NCBI RefSeq assembly: GCF_023078275.1 | Contig: NC_062980.1 | Location: forward strand, 14,526,783-14,590,782 | Length of the DNA: 64,000 bases | Direction of reading: 5' to 3' | DNA from: Leguminivora glycinivorella | Lineage: Eukaryota; Arthropoda; Insecta; Lepidoptera; Tortricidae | In this document: piece after piece, positions 31,870 to 43,190 of the stretch | How positions within the stretch are numbered: the stretch's first letter is position 1 | Layout: every line of letters starts with the position of its first letter | Made by a program: the position numbers and the translations under genes | Notes under the pieces: model-generated | Database searches by the model: none | What the model saw: only the letters and a program-made list of their open reading frames with translations | Told to the model about the DNA's origin: nothing

Positions 31870-33927
31870 ATGTCGACCGGCATGCAAACCCAACAAAAAT
31901 GGCGCGAATTTCTCGACATATACAGAGAAAATACCTGTCTATGGGACGTCCACAGCAGTTTATACATGCGGAGGGATCTAAGGAACGCGTCTTACAATGT
32001 TTTATTGGAAAAATATAGAGAAATCGACCCGGACGCCACGCTGGATATGGTAAAGAAAAAGATTGATACCTTCCGTACCGGCTATAGAAGAGAAGTTAAA
32101 AAAATGGAAGAATGTTCACTAAATTCTCCGCCGGATTTTGAATACAAGCCGACTCTGTGGTATTTTGACAAGATGACTTTTCTGGATTATCAAGGAGATA
32201 ATTCTGATGTTAAAGATTCATATGAATCGGATGACCAGCAGGGTGTTGAGTATGTAAGTACATACCAACCATAGTACTTAATAATAATTTTTGAATCACG
32301 GCCAACTACCTACCATCTATATTTAATCTTCAACCTTATTGTAATGAATGAAGGAGCATTATAAATCTGGAAGTCGTTTTACAAACAGTTCATGCTTTAT
32401 AACCCCGTGTGGTGAATGAAGAATTTCACCACCCCTTTCTTCCCGTGGGTGTCGTAGAAGTCGACTGTGGGATATGGGTTAAATTGTGGCGTAGGCGAGA
32501 GGCTGGCAACCTGTCACTGCAATGTCACAATTTGGATTTCTTTCAACCCCTTTTTGCCAAGAGTGGCACTGAAACTTAGTAGTTCATGTGCTCTGCCTAC
32601 CCCTTTATGGGATACAGGCATGATTATATGTATGTATGTATGTCATGCTTTATCTTGACTGAATGAGAGTGAGTTATTATTTTCGCTTTGTCTCTTTCTT
32701 ACAGATATCTGCAAAACGTGTATTACATTGTAATGATGGCTATAACTATTTAAACCTAATTCCTAATGCTACTTACATAGTATGATGTACTTTAATTAAA
32801 TGGGAACTTAATAAGACGAAAAGTAATAAATAACTGCTCCGATTCAATATATTGCTCTTATATAGTATGGGTAGGAGTTGTAGTGTGAGTGTGGCCTGTC
32901 ACACTACATAGGGCACAGATTATTAACAAGTATACATTATAATAATAAGTGTAGGCGCCCACGGACAACTTTGTCACCGCAACTATTTTGTCTTTTTGAT
33001 GAGTTTTTATGAAAAGTGTGTTACGTGAGCGTTTTGTGCCATTCGGCTAATACGTACCCTGGTTTAGCTAAAGATATAATTACATCTAAGGGTCTCCCCA
33101 GTCCTATAAATTAAATTAAATAAATAAATATTGGGGACACCTTACACAGATCAACTTAGCCCCAAACTAAGCAAAGCTTGTACTATGGGTGCTAATAAGC
33201 GACGATATACATACTTAAATAGATAAATACATACTTATATATATAGAAAACATCCATGATTCAGGAACAAATATCTGTGTTCATCACACAAATAAATGCC
33301 CTTACCGGGATTCGAACCCAGGACCGCGGCTTAGCAGACAGGGTCACTACCGACTGAGCCAGACCGGTTGTCAAACTATCGACGCGGAATCGGCTAAATC
33401 GGCTTTCAGTGATCAAAAATCGCGCATTAATATGAACATGCGTATGCATGCATCTTCATAAACGAGCGATTTGTGGTCGGCTATAGAGTCGATCCCTCGT
33501 CGATAGGTTTAGGGAAATCCTTAAATGTAATATGTCTTAAACCTAAACGTTACCAGTAACTGTATAAATATTTTTCTATAAATCTTTCCAGATCGATATC
33601 CCCGACGAATATCCAGAAGAAGATGACCCAGATCCAGTAGTAAAGTACAGACTCAAGTCGAGAAACCTCGACTCTATGCGTCGCCCACGGCCCTCTCACA
33701 AACCATACGAAAGAAAAGTACAGAACAGCGGCAGCAACCAGCCGTCCTGCTCTAACGAAGCTGAAGATGACTGCGCCACCTACTGCTCAAATCTGAAACT
33801 ACAAATGAGAGGATTGGACACGCAGCAGAAGTTCATTGCGCAGAAACTAATTTCTGACGTGATTTTTTTGGCTAGGACGTCGCAACTTACTTTGGATTCG
33901 TCTATTCTTGTAAATAGTGATAATTAG
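31870..33927 (+). CDS. MADF-domain protein, two coding exons
   Basis: Exon 1 is 31870-32253 and exon 2 is 33592-33927. The intron has a GTAAGT donor and a TCTTTCCAG acceptor in phase 0. The protein is 239 residues. Residues about 9-97 form a MADF (Myb/SANT-like) domain: WREFLDIYRENTCLWDV, the RRDLRNASYNVLLEKY segment, KKKIDTFRTGYRREVKKM and PTLWYFDKMTFL. An acidic linker (DIPDEYPEEDDPDP) follows. The C-terminus (about 200-235, LDTQQKFIAQKLISDVIFLA) resembles the oligomerising tail common in MADF/BESS proteins. The family binds DNA and regulates transcription in the nucleus, and is expanded in insects. The ATG at 31870 has a good ACAATG context; the upstream in-frame sequence lacks an ATG. Two SINEs lie in the intron. 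It is the best gene in the window. Confidence 0.85.
32401..32642 (+). mobile_element. TGTA-tailed SINE with 11-bp TSD in the MADF intron
   Basis: It begins AACCCCGTGTGGTGAATGAA and ends in (TATG)n, flanked by TCATGCTTTAT at 32390-32400 and 32643-32653. Nearly full length and in the same orientation as the gene. Confidence 0.9.
33118..33372 (-). mobile_element. tRNA-derived SINE in the MADF intron
   Basis: Same family as 29585-29836, with the B-box GGTTCGAATCC on the minus strand. It lies about 220 bp before exon 2 and antisense to the gene. Confidence 0.85.
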
Positions 33928-33939
33928 TAGCTGTGATTT

Positions 33940-35215
33940 AAACGGAGACCCAATTGTATTACAATCATTAAAAGGATTTTGTAAAAGTAAATTCTGGCAT
34001 GACAGTGTCTCGCCGTGACATAGATCACATGGTTTTTCTAATTGCATTAATAGGCATGAGTAGTTTGGATTCCCTTTATCTTGCAGAATATCGATTGTCC
34101 GAAATATATTTGGCATAGCAGCTTTCGCAGAAACATTTTTACCCGAATGATACTTTTGCATAATTGTACAAATAGCATAACTGTCATATCGCATATCATT
34201 CATTTGGCAGAATTTTGAATAGCAGAATACTAATATTGTCGATTTTAATATAGCAGAATTGTATATAGTCTACATTACATTTCACCGAATTAGTAATAGA
34301 ATACTGCTTATATCGTCGACTTTAATTTTGCAGCATTTTATGTCGCATAATACTCATGTTGTTGACTGTAATTTTGCACCGAATTTGTCATGTTGCCAGA
34401 AATGTACATTAGGTTAGAACCCCCATCCCGACAAAATACTCACACGACACAAAAATCGTATATGTCACAGAGTCGGTTTAGGTGCGACGACGAGCGAAGC
34501 GAGGAGCGTGTTAGGTTGACAGTTTTATGTTATTAGCTTGATAAGCAATCACGCGTACTTATGGCTCGACCACCTTTTTCAATTGTGTGTCACCGTATTA
34601 AGTACGCGTACTTAAAAACCGCCGCGCATAGTCTTCGACGATCCAACCGATTTGAAATCTTTATGTACGCGTGCTTGCTCGTACGTCTATCACCCACTAT
34701 ATAGTTACTCAAAAGAAATGTTGCCAGAAATGTAGATTAGGTTAGAATCCCTATCCAGACAAAATACTCACACGACACAGAAATCTTATATGTCACAGAG
34801 TCGGTTTAGGTTTAGGTGCGACGACGAGCGAAGCGAGGAGGAGCGTGTTAGGTTGACAGTGAGTAAACCAGAAAACCCTTTGTAAATGTAAAAAATAAAT
34901 AAAACATAAGTGACATTATTCTGCGCATCAACATTATGCCAATGTACTATTCTGCCTAAGACAATTGTGCGAAATGACATAATGCTAAGTCAATAGAATG
35001 CGACACAACTTTCGACAAAACAATTATTCGATTATACGACTGTTAAACAATTTACCATTATGTCATTGTATTACTCTGCTTTAAATAGTTCTGCAAAATG
35101 ACAGTATGCCAAGAAATGTATGCAAAAAGTCATTCTGCGAAAAGAGGATTCTGCCAAGCGTTGTTTTGCGAAGGAAAAATATGACAAAAAAATATGCAAG
35201 ATAATGGTAATCCAT
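33940..35215. repeat. TTCTGC/GCAGAA word-rich repetitive block
   Basis: About 1.3 kb composed of recurring phrases such as GGCAGAATTTTG, TAGCAGAATTGTA and AATGACATTATTCTGC. A 130-140 bp direct repeat (34392-34523 and 34720-34863) shares GTTGCCAGAAATGTA, CACGACACA and GCGACGACGAGCGAAGCGAG. It begins right behind the MADF stop codon. No coding frame is convincing. Probably a non-autonomous transposon of unknown class. Confidence 0.6.
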
Positions 35216-35670
35216 TCCCAAACTGGCCTAGCACATGCAACTGATCAAGCTTCACCATTCTTGTCAATTAAGTGGCCTATTTTACCACAACATTGACACT
35301 TACAATTCTGTGCCCATTTGTAGATCGATAAATAACAATGTTAGTTAGCGTCATGTTGTTGAACATGTAGGCAATGAACGGCGAATCACTGTGGTGAAAC
35401 AGGCCAAAGGGGTAGAAAGAAACGAAATTTTGAAATTGCAACACAGACCACCCAACTGGGTGGGTGTTCTGTGTATTGCAATGACAGTCCATCGCCCACA
35501 ATACAATGGAACTTATGGAACCCATATTCTACAGTCGACTACGACACCCATAAAAAATAATACATATAAGTATACTTACTGTTTTCACTTACACCGTTAG
35601 AAGCATTGCCGTTTCACTAATGTTTCTTACAAAAAAAAGAGTTGTATGACTTGTCTAACACAAGTCCATA
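35216..35670. other. Gene-free stretch
   Basis: No exon recognised. A short imperfect dyad centred near 35465 (CACAGACCACCCAACTGGGT...GGGTGTTCTGTGTATTGCAA) is visible. Confidence 0.35.
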
Positions 35671-35915
35671 TACATACATACAATCACGCCTGTATCCCAC
35701 GAAGGGGTAGGCAGAGCAGATGAAACTACTCAAGTTTCAGTGCCACTCTTGGCAAATAAGGGGTTGAAAGAAAACGAAACTGACATTGCAGTGACAGGTT
35801 GCCAGCCTCTCACCTACGCCACAATTTAACCCATATCCCACAGTCGCCTTCTACGACACCCACGGGAAGAAAGGGATGGTAAAATTCTTAACCCGTCACC
35901 ACATGCGGCATGTTT
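35671..35915 (-). mobile_element. TGTA-tailed SINE
   Basis: Starts (TACA)n then AATCACGCCTGTATCCCACG and runs to TTCTTAACCCGTCACCACATG. Near full length. Confidence 0.9.
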
Positions 35916-36004
35916 AGGTAAAAACAATAAAAATTCAAGAATAACACCATCATCATGACCCACAGAGGTGGGAAAAAATTGCCACGGTCTGGGTGCCTCA
36001 AGAC

Positions 36005-36145
36005 GTGCGAGGATCTGGCAGACCTTGGCGGAGATGGCGGGATGACCTAGACGCATATCTTAGCGACTGGCCGGAGATTGCTCAAGACCGTGGCGGATGG
36101 AGATCCATGGGGGAGGCCTTTGCCCAGCAGTGGGACACCATGTAG
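36005..36145 (+). pseudogene. RTE-like LINE C-terminal fragment
   Basis: 46 open codons read VRGSGRPWRRWRDDLDAYL, then DWPEIAQDRGGWRSMGEAF and AQQWDTM, then a stop and an ATTATAACATCATCAT tail. This is the classic C-terminal end of RTE-type reverse transcriptases (GRP..RW.DDL...AQDR..WR...EAF). Confidence 0.8.
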
Positions 36146-36330
36146 GCTATTAAGTAATATTATAACATCATCATATTTTCTTTTAAAACGAAAATATCCT
36201 GTTACCAAAGCCTGAATAGAAATCCGAAGAATTAGACTTATTTTAAGTCCAGTAAGTTAATTCCCAAATGTATAAGAAAAACGACCACATCTCCGTAATA
36301 ATAACTGAATGTTCCCTAATAATCATTTAG

Positions 36331-37022
36331 GACGCTACAGGAGCGAAAATGCTAAAATGGAAAGGCTTACTGAAATACTAGTTTAATTACCCCGCCCGTG
36401 TGGTGACGGGTTAAGAATTACACCACCCCCCTTTCTTCCCGTGGGTGTCGTAGAAGGCGACTGTGGGATATGGGTTAAATTGTGGCGTAGGTGAGAGGTT
36501 GCCAACCTGTCACTGCAATCTCAGTTTCGTTTTCTTTCAACCCCTTATTTGCCAAGAGTGGCACTGAAACTTGAGTAGAGGTAGTTTCATGTGCTCTGCC
36601 TACCCCTTCATGGGATATAGGCGTGATTGTATGTACGTAGTTTTATTAACTAATTAGATTTATCAACAAAAATTGTCCATTCAGAACAACTGAGTTAAAA
36701 GATATTGCGATAAAATCTTTAAAATCGAGGTTCCGCTCTCGACTGTTTGTTCCTTCAAAACTTAATCAATCGTAACGGAATTTGAGAATCTGAATAGCAA
36801 TGAAATAATCTGTGTCTGACCGTTTAGTTTTTTTGGCTAATTGTTACCAATTTTGAATACTGCACCTTCTAGCGTCTTTAAAAATAAGAATAGGTATCAA
36901 AAAAACGGTCCGACACAGATAAAAATAATAATAATCTGTGTTGAAAAAATCATTGCTCTATCTTCAAAAACCAGGGAGGAAATAGTCGCGAGCGTTTGTA
37001 TGGAGAATTGACCTGTATCGTC
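36331..37022 (+). mobile_element. TTAA-type MITE with nested SINE
   Basis: Left end GACGCTACAGGAGCGAAAAT (flank TTAG, a mutated TTAA), right end CCTGTATCGTC followed by TTAA at 37023. A TGTA-tailed SINE (36393-36636) is inserted near the left end. Confidence 0.8.
36393..36636 (+). mobile_element. TGTA-tailed SINE, near full length
   Basis: Starts ACCCCGCCCGTGTGGTGACG and ends GGCGTGATTGTATGTACGTA. A good representative of the family. Confidence 0.9.
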
Positions 37023-37026
37023 TTAA

Positions 37027-38160
37027 CGATTTTAGACAGTTATTTATAAGCACCCGTCACATTACCAATTTTACTGTTATTATAACATGAAAATACTTCC
37101 CACTCAAGTATCTCCCGTAAATTTCCAACGGGCTTTAAAATAATACAATTATTACTCTCAATAAAGCTTGTTGATAAAAGGTAAGAGTAGGTACCTTAAT
37201 ATTGATAGAACGCTGCCCGGGGCACCCGAAAATCGTACTTACTTTATTTATAAAGTTTCCACGTTTGCCTTGACCTTCTTGGCTGACATTAGGGGTCAAC
37301 CATTAATTATGTCACACGTTCAGGGGGTGGGAATCAAGCAAGTGTGACATGACAAACACTTCGGTCCAAACTTCGTGACAGGTTATCGAGAATAATTACC
37401 TAATGTATATTTTATCCGGTCCGGTTCAGTGTTTGCTTCAACAATAATATTGATGTTTTATTGTTTTTTTTTGTATTGTATTTTTTCAGTGTACATGGTA
37501 CTATTTTAATGCACTGGTGCGCGAAGTGGTACTTTATATGCCTGTATCGAAACTTCAAAGGATCACATCAGGGTAGTATTAGTAGGGTAGTTTAGATCGA
37601 TGCTAGTATAACAACTTCCGCATGAAAAAAAAATAACCGTCAAAAAACAATCATAGAATCTGCTCGCAAAATTTCACGAGAATCAGTTGAGAATAACCTG
37701 TAGAGGAGAACATCTGGAATTGAATTAAACCTCTGGAATTGAGTCAACATTACCTACTCCTATTAAGCGATAGCGTAATTTTAACTCAATTCCAGTATTC
37801 GGACATTGAAATTGCCGCTTTCAAATTTACGCATTTGGATACCATAACGAAATTATTGTCAATCCTACCTACCAGTTTCGAACAGTACCTACGTAATAAG
37901 GAAATTCTTTTACTGTCGTCAATGGGCAACAACGCTGATCGTTATAAAACATCAATCTATAGTTCGTCACTAAAAACGTACTACTATATTTATCGTTACG
38001 ATACCTACGCACTACCTTATCAGATGAATGTAATCGATTTTTATTGGTTTACGTACTTACGGTAAAGTCTCACACGTGAGGCTGAACAAATGAAAATCCG
38101 AATGAATATACCACATGCGTCAATCTGGTGAAACATCGAATGATATACTTATTATATTTT
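37027..38160. other. Gene-free stretch
   Basis: The open frame at 37739-38065 has no recognisable domain or supporting splice structure and is AT-rich. I take it as non-coding. Confidence 0.4.
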
Positions 38161-38164
38161 ATAA

Positions 38165-38300
38165 CGCCGTGGCTTGCGTGGGCGACGGTCGCGCGATAAT
38201 CGCGCGACGGCGATGCGACGCATACGAAATCAAACCTTATCGATATTGAAGTAACGCGACGGCGACGGTCGCGCGACCGTCGTCCACGCAAGACACGGCG
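38165..38300. mobile_element. PIF/Harbinger-like MITE with TAA TSD
   Basis: The ends CGCCGTGGCTTGCGTGG and CCACGCAAGACACGGCG are inverted repeats. TAA is duplicated at 38162-38164 and 38301-38303. A 3-bp TWA-type duplication is the PIF/Harbinger rule. The centre is ACCTTATCGATATTGAAG. Confidence 0.85.
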
Positions 38301-38404
38301 TAAGAGACTGATTTAGCAAAAACCGAAAATCAGACGATACGATAACGGTAGATGACGGGAGCTCAGTAGCCGGCCTAATAAAGATAACATAAAATAAAGG
38401 GTTA

Positions 38405-38510
38405 GTGTTTTCACATTATCCGATCCGATGTCTGATGTACAAAGGGTGTCAAATGCAAATGTCAAAGATGGCGCCATTAATATGGCGCCATCTTTGACAT
38501 TTGCTTGAGG
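38405..38510. mobile_element. MITE remnant with perfect hairpin
   Basis: The left end GTTTTCACATTATCCGATCC matches the MITE at 59474-59612. It ends in a perfect 23-bp stem (38455-38477 and 38482-38504, GCAAATGTCAAAGATGGCGC...) with loop TAAT. Confidence 0.75.
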
Positions 38511-38520
38511 TAAGCTAGTA

Positions 38521-38860
38521 CTAGCTTTACCCCGCGGCTTCGCTCGCGTTAAATTCGAAAATTGCGGAATGCTCCATACAAACTTCCACCCAGAAATAGG
38601 GGTCAGTGTAGGCCTAGCACATGATTGCCGCGAGAGTATGTCGCCGCGAGATAGATCACACGTCTTCTTCTAACATTATTAATGACATAAGGACGGGTAG
38701 TCTATCTCGCGGCGACATACTCTCACGGCAATCATGTGCTAACCCTGCAGTAAAGAGACAAGCCTATGTCATTCTGCTCCTTCAACTATCTTTACTTAAA
38801 AAATCACGTCAATTCGTCGCTCCGTTTTGCCGTGAAAGACGGACAAAGGTCTCTTTAAAG
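38521..38860 (-). mobile_element. Non-autonomous Helitron, interrupted
   Basis: Minus-strand 3' end ACGCGAGCGAAGCCGCGGGG...AGCTAG followed by T, and an upstream body with GGCAAAACGGAGCGACGAAT and GATAGTTGAAGGAGC. Same family as 40749-40928 and 58510-58673. A palindromic MITE (38615-38741) interrupts it. The 5' end is not sharply defined. Confidence 0.6.
38615..38741. mobile_element. Fold-back MITE with about 40-bp arms
   Basis: TAGCACATGATTGCCGCGAG and AGTATGTCGCCGCGAGATAG, inverted on the right with one mismatch. Inserted in the Helitron. Confidence 0.85.
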
Positions 38861-38884
38861 CAAGAGTAAATAGGTATCTCATAG

Positions 38885-38965
38885 GTAAGCGTGATCCACC
38901 GTAGACCGCATCATCACTTACCATCAGGTGTGATCGTGGTCAAACGTCTGCCTATTCATACTAAA
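38885..38965 (+). repeat. LINE/SINE 3' end with A tail
   Basis: CATCACTTACCATCAGGTGT...GTGGTCAAACGTCTGCCTAT ending in a poly-A run. I recognise it as a common lepidopteran retroelement 3' terminus. Confidence 0.55.
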
Positions 38966-39054
38966 AAAAAAAAAACAGACACACACACACTTTCCAATTT
39001 ATAATATCAGTATGGATACCTAAATATGCAGGTCCTACATCCGCTATCAGACCG

Positions 39055-39205
39055 GATAGTGTAAAAACGCACTGGTAAAGCACATGAAACTGCTCCAGTC
39101 CCAGTGCAACTTTTAGCAAATAATTACGGAGCCCCGCGGGGTTGAAAATAAATTAAATGAAAATGTCATATCGGAGTGACAGGTTTCCAGCCCATCCCCA
39201 CATAA
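39055..39205 (-). repeat. Diverged TGTA-tailed SINE
   Basis: AAGCACATGAAACTGCTCCA...GTGCAACTTTTAGCAAATAA and GTGACAGGTTTCCAGCC are old versions of the family core. Confidence 0.5.
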
Positions 39206-39784
39206 GTATGTATACCTACAACACAAAATAATTGTAGATACCAAAACACGTGGAACGAGCGTTAAAACTTTGTTTTCATACATGCGTTGATAATTAAATA
39301 GTGCATACTTGAGTTTTTATTACATAAGCCTTATGGATATGTACCTATTTGAAATACCTACCTGCCAGTAGTTACTGATTATTATTTCAAAAAGGCAAGT
39401 CGGTTAGACTTTGATTACTAATTTACTTTATAAGAAAATTTGTTAGAAATCAGCAGCAGAGGAACAGAACACGAATGTTGAGAGGCAGTATACATACGTA
39501 CTTAAAGATAAATAGTACATGTTAAAAATAACTTTCCACTATCTACTATCTAGGTGCTTGGAGTGCAAAACCTCAGCGCATGCTTATCAATTCACAAATT
39601 CAGAATTGTGATCAAGTACCGCAATGTAATAAAACTCGTATGCGAGTTCTCGTACCATCTAAATGGGCCCTAAGACCGTTGGCACCATGTTTGACATTTG
39701 CCTTTGATATCCTTCCTACATCGGATAATGTGAAAACGCACTACGGCGGGACTTACGAGATGCGTGTAATCGTGTATATTATGA
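39206..39784. other. Gene-free stretch with MITE end
   Basis: 39665-39755 carries CATCGGATAATGTGAAAACG, the right end of the 59474 MITE family. No exon is seen. Confidence 0.4.
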
Positions 39785-40345
39785 ATAAAAAACCGGCCAA
39801 GAGCATGTCGGGCCACGCTCAGTGTAGGGTTCCGTAGTTTCCCGTATTTTTTTTAAACTGTTCAACCTATCAAGTCCAAAATATTTTTCCTACTTATAGA
39901 AAGTCTTTATAAAGTTGTACTTTAGTGTTTTTTTTTTCATATTTTTTAAACTTATGGTTCAAAAGTTAGGGGGCGGGTGGGGGGGGGAGCATTGTTGTTT
40001 AACTTGTGGAGGGATTATTTCCAAAAATATTAACAATATCTAAAAATTATTTTCGTAAACCCTTATTCATTTTTAAATACCTATCCAACAATATACCACA
40101 CGTTAGGCTTGAAATGAAAACAAAAATCACTCCCCACTTTACGTGTAGGGGGAGTACCCTAATAAACCATTTTTTCCACTGCTTATTTTACCACTTTGTC
40201 GGCGTGATTGAAATACATAAATTGGTACCAAATTTCAGCTTTCTAGTGCTAACGGCCACTGAGATTATCCGCGGACGGACGAACGGAGGAACGGACAGAC
40301 GGCGAAACTATAAGGGTTCCTAGTTGAATGCGGAACTCTAAAAAG
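39785..40345 (+). mobile_element. GGTTCCGTAGT-bounded repeat, complete copy
   Basis: Starts AAAAAACCGGCCAAGAGCAT, ends AGTTGAATGCGGAACTCTAA, and has a short ACGGACGAACGG tract. It aligns throughout with the copy nested in the LINE (21592-22171, reverse). Non-coding. Confidence 0.85.
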
Positions 40346-40748
40346 AAACTTAAAAGGGTTCCCAATTGCTCATGAAATATATTCTCATAAGGACCCTTTG
40401 AGCATGGAAAGCCACTTAAAGGTATGTAAGTGCCATATTAGGAGCGTAATATTTTACGTTGCACTTGTCATGACATTTTACAATCTTGCGTCAAACATAT
40501 CATTTTCTTACGTCAAGTCACATTTCGAGTAAATCCTTGACGGTGGCAAGTAGGTATTTATATTTTTTTATTACTGTAAGCGTATTATTATCGGCCATTG
40601 TGCGTTTGCGTTATCACCGCGACGTACGTAGGCGATAACGCTCAGTACATCGGCTGCATGTCCAAGGCCAAACATAAATTTACTCAGTAGGTACTTAATA
40701 AAATTAAATAACTGTCGACTTGTGAAGAAGTAACTGGCAGATATTTAA
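40346..40748. other. Gene-free stretch
   Basis: No exon. CGTTTGCGTTATCACCGCGA and CGCGACGTACGTAGGCGATA suggest a short GC-rich dyad near 40610. Confidence 0.35.
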
Positions 40749-40928
40749 TCCATACTTAATATTATAAATGGGAAAGTGTGTGTGTCTGTTTGTTTGTCTG
40801 TCTTTCACGGCAAAACGGAGCGACGAATTGTCGTGATTTTTGAAGTGGAGATAGTTGAAGGGACGGAGAGTGACATAGGCTACTTTTTGTCTCTTTCTAA
40901 CGCGAGCGAAGCTGTGAGCAAAAGCTAG
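40749..40928 (+). mobile_element. Non-autonomous Helitron
   Basis: Starts TC (TCCATACTTAATATTATAAA) after A and ends CTAG (GAGCAAAAGCTAG) before T, with GCGAGCGAAGC near the 3' end. Insertion between A and T, a TC start and a CTRR end are the Helitron rule. Confidence 0.75.
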
Positions 40929-40934
40929 TATTAA

Positions 40935-41145
40935 ATAAATATATAAGTATTATAGGACATTCTTAAACAGATTGACTGAGTTCCACGACAACGATATTTT
41001 TAATATACGAGTACAAATACTTATAAATATACATAACAAATATTTGTGCTCATTACAGAAATAAATGCCCTTACCGGGATTCGAACCCGCCGGGACCGCG
41101 GCTTAGCAGGCAGAGTCACTACCCGCTAGGCCAGACCGGTCGTCA
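40935..41145 (-). mobile_element. tRNA-derived SINE, diverged
   Basis: The minus strand has GACCGGTCTGGCCTAGCGGG and GGTTCGAATCCCGG. The body is shortened relative to 29585-29836. Confidence 0.75.
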
Positions 41146-41175
41146 AATATTACTAGGGGTTTCATACATATTTAA

Positions 41176-41689
41176 GACGATACGGTAGGGGTCAATTCTC
41201 CATATAAACGCTCTCGACTATTTCCTCCCTGGTTTTTTGAAGATAGAGCAATGATTTTTTCAACACAGATTGTTAATATTTTTATCTGTGTCGGACCGTT
41301 TTGATTTTTTTGATATTCTGTTTTTTAAAGACTCTAGAGCCAATCAAAAATTTCCAAAAACGGCCTTTTTCATTGTGGCGCAAAAAAAGGTGTGATACTC
41401 AAGATTGGTAACAATTAACCAAAAAAGCTAAACGGTCCAACACAGATTATTTCATTGTTATTCAGATTCTCAAATTTCGTTCCGATTGATTAAGTTTTGA
41501 AGGAGGAAAGAGTCGAGAGCGGAACCTCGATTTTAAAGATATTTTTGAAATATCTTTTGACTGAGTTGTTCTTAATGGACAATTTTTTTTTTCGATAAAT
41601 CTAGTTAATAACACTTGTATATTTAACTAAAATTCCCAAGTTGAAAGGGGGGCTCCTTTCCATTTTAGCATTTTCGCTACCGTATCCTC
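41176..41689 (-). mobile_element. TTAA-flanked MITE, reverse copy
   Basis: TTAA at 41172-41175 and 41690-41693 encloses GACGATACGG...CCGTATCCTC. The body is the reverse complement of 7699-8317 with deletions. Confidence 0.85.
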
Positions 41690-41784
41690 TTAATGAAACA
41701 CAAATATTTAATGATACTTATTTAAGTGTTGAGTGACACTAGTACGGCTGTGTGTAGTGAGTTGGAGCATACTTCTACCTACGC

Positions 41785-41936
41785 CAAGCGCGGATCCAGC
41801 TTCGTGCCCAGGGGGGGGGGGTCACGTGGTAAAGGCCCGGGTGCCCAGGGGGGGGTCACGTGGTCTATTTGTATGGCCAACTTAGGCTCCAGGGGGGTCA
41901 TGACCCCCATGACCCCCCCCCCTGGATCCGCGCATG
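41785..41936. mobile_element. hAT-like GGATCCAG MITE with 8-bp TSD
   Basis: TIRs CAAGCGCGGATCCAG and CTGGATCCGCGCATG, flanked by ACCTACGC at 41777-41784 and 41937-41944. G and C runs near both ends. Confidence 0.8.
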
Positions 41937-43061
41937 ACCTACGCTAATAGCCGGGCGTTTAAAATAAAACCTGATTCTCTCAAACCCTAGCTTTCTTGCC
42001 TTCAGACTAGTGGGTTTCGATAGCAGTGTTGAATCTGCTAGTGATTATAACCTCAACAAATCCAAAATATCAGGATCTCCCATATAACCATAATCGGTCG
42101 CCGTTCCTACGCAAATCCTCCTATTTTGTGTACACACAGGTCTTCGGGTCTCAATGCTTAGTCGCAGTACGGTCGACGTTTAGTCGCGGCGACCCAAATG
42201 GGGACGATTGGTAACAGGCACAAATGGTCACAGAAGTGTGCACTACGCGTGCACACATTGTTACCGTTTGGCGACTACTTTCCGAAAATCATTCGTTCAT
42301 TTCATTCTTTTCAAATGGCGACTGTCAGAGACGTCAAAGTAAAAAAGAAATAAAATCATTTGACATTAAAATGTAATGGCGTAAGAATTTGTTAAAGATT
42401 AAATATTGTTTGCATTTGTAATATAATGTGGGCTAACTACCATGGCCAATTAAATTGCTCGAGTGATTTCATAAAATAAGTCTAAATTTATCAACGCGCC
42501 ATCAATTTACCTCAGTTTAACCAGTAATAATATTATTGACTACTCGGTGTTTGCGTGTTATGTATATTGATTGGTGAAGTTTTAGTGCTCCGGTGCATAT
42601 ACTATACTGAAATAATAAAAATAATGCCTAGAAAACCAATAAAGTTGTTAAAATATGGATTAAGACGGTAATATTCCATGTAAAAAACAGTCGCCAAACT
42701 GTCACCAAACGGTCGACAAACGGTCGCAAAATGGTCGCAGCGTACACGCGTGACCGAAAGCAGTGAATATTTATTGGATTTTCAAAATGGCTTATTGTAT
42801 TCATTTTTTCCAGGTATCCTCAAACTTTATAAACAATTAAATATGCCGTCGTACTCAGTTGCCCTCACTAAAGAAGATTAAAAAAAATTGTAACGTGCGT
42901 ACCGAGCTGCTGGGTTGTAAAGGATCGGGGATCATATTATTGGGTGAATTTCTCAGCGCAAAAAAAATGCGGCGGAGCTGAAATTGACAGTGTGGACTAA
43001 TTGTATCATAGTGCTATTTTTTTCCTGAAAACCTTACACATATTATTATACAAATAGCGGC

Positions 43062-43190
43062 GGGCGGGTGGTCTAGTGGTGAAGACGTTAGCCGCGTAAG
43101 CTGAAGACCCGGGTTCGATTCCCGGCTCGGCCACCAGTGGGCCTTGTCGTTTTTTCTTTCGTGTATGATATCTATTTAAATTTATAACAT
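43062..43190 (+). mobile_element. SINE with near-perfect tRNA head
   Basis: 43062-43136 folds as a cloverleaf: acceptor GGGCGGG/CTCGGCC (one G.G mismatch), D stem GTCT/AGAC, anticodon stem TTAGC/GCTGA with loop CGCGTAA, T arm CCGGG-TTCGATT-CCCGG, and an encoded CCA. Position 33 is G rather than the invariant U, and the sequence runs on into a non-tRNA tail with a T6 stretch. I therefore call it a SINE head rather than a functional tRNA. Confidence 0.65.

Noticed and set aside
43062..43136. Functional tRNA-Thr(CGT) gene
   Set aside because: G at position 33, an acceptor mismatch, encoded CCA and a SINE-like continuation.
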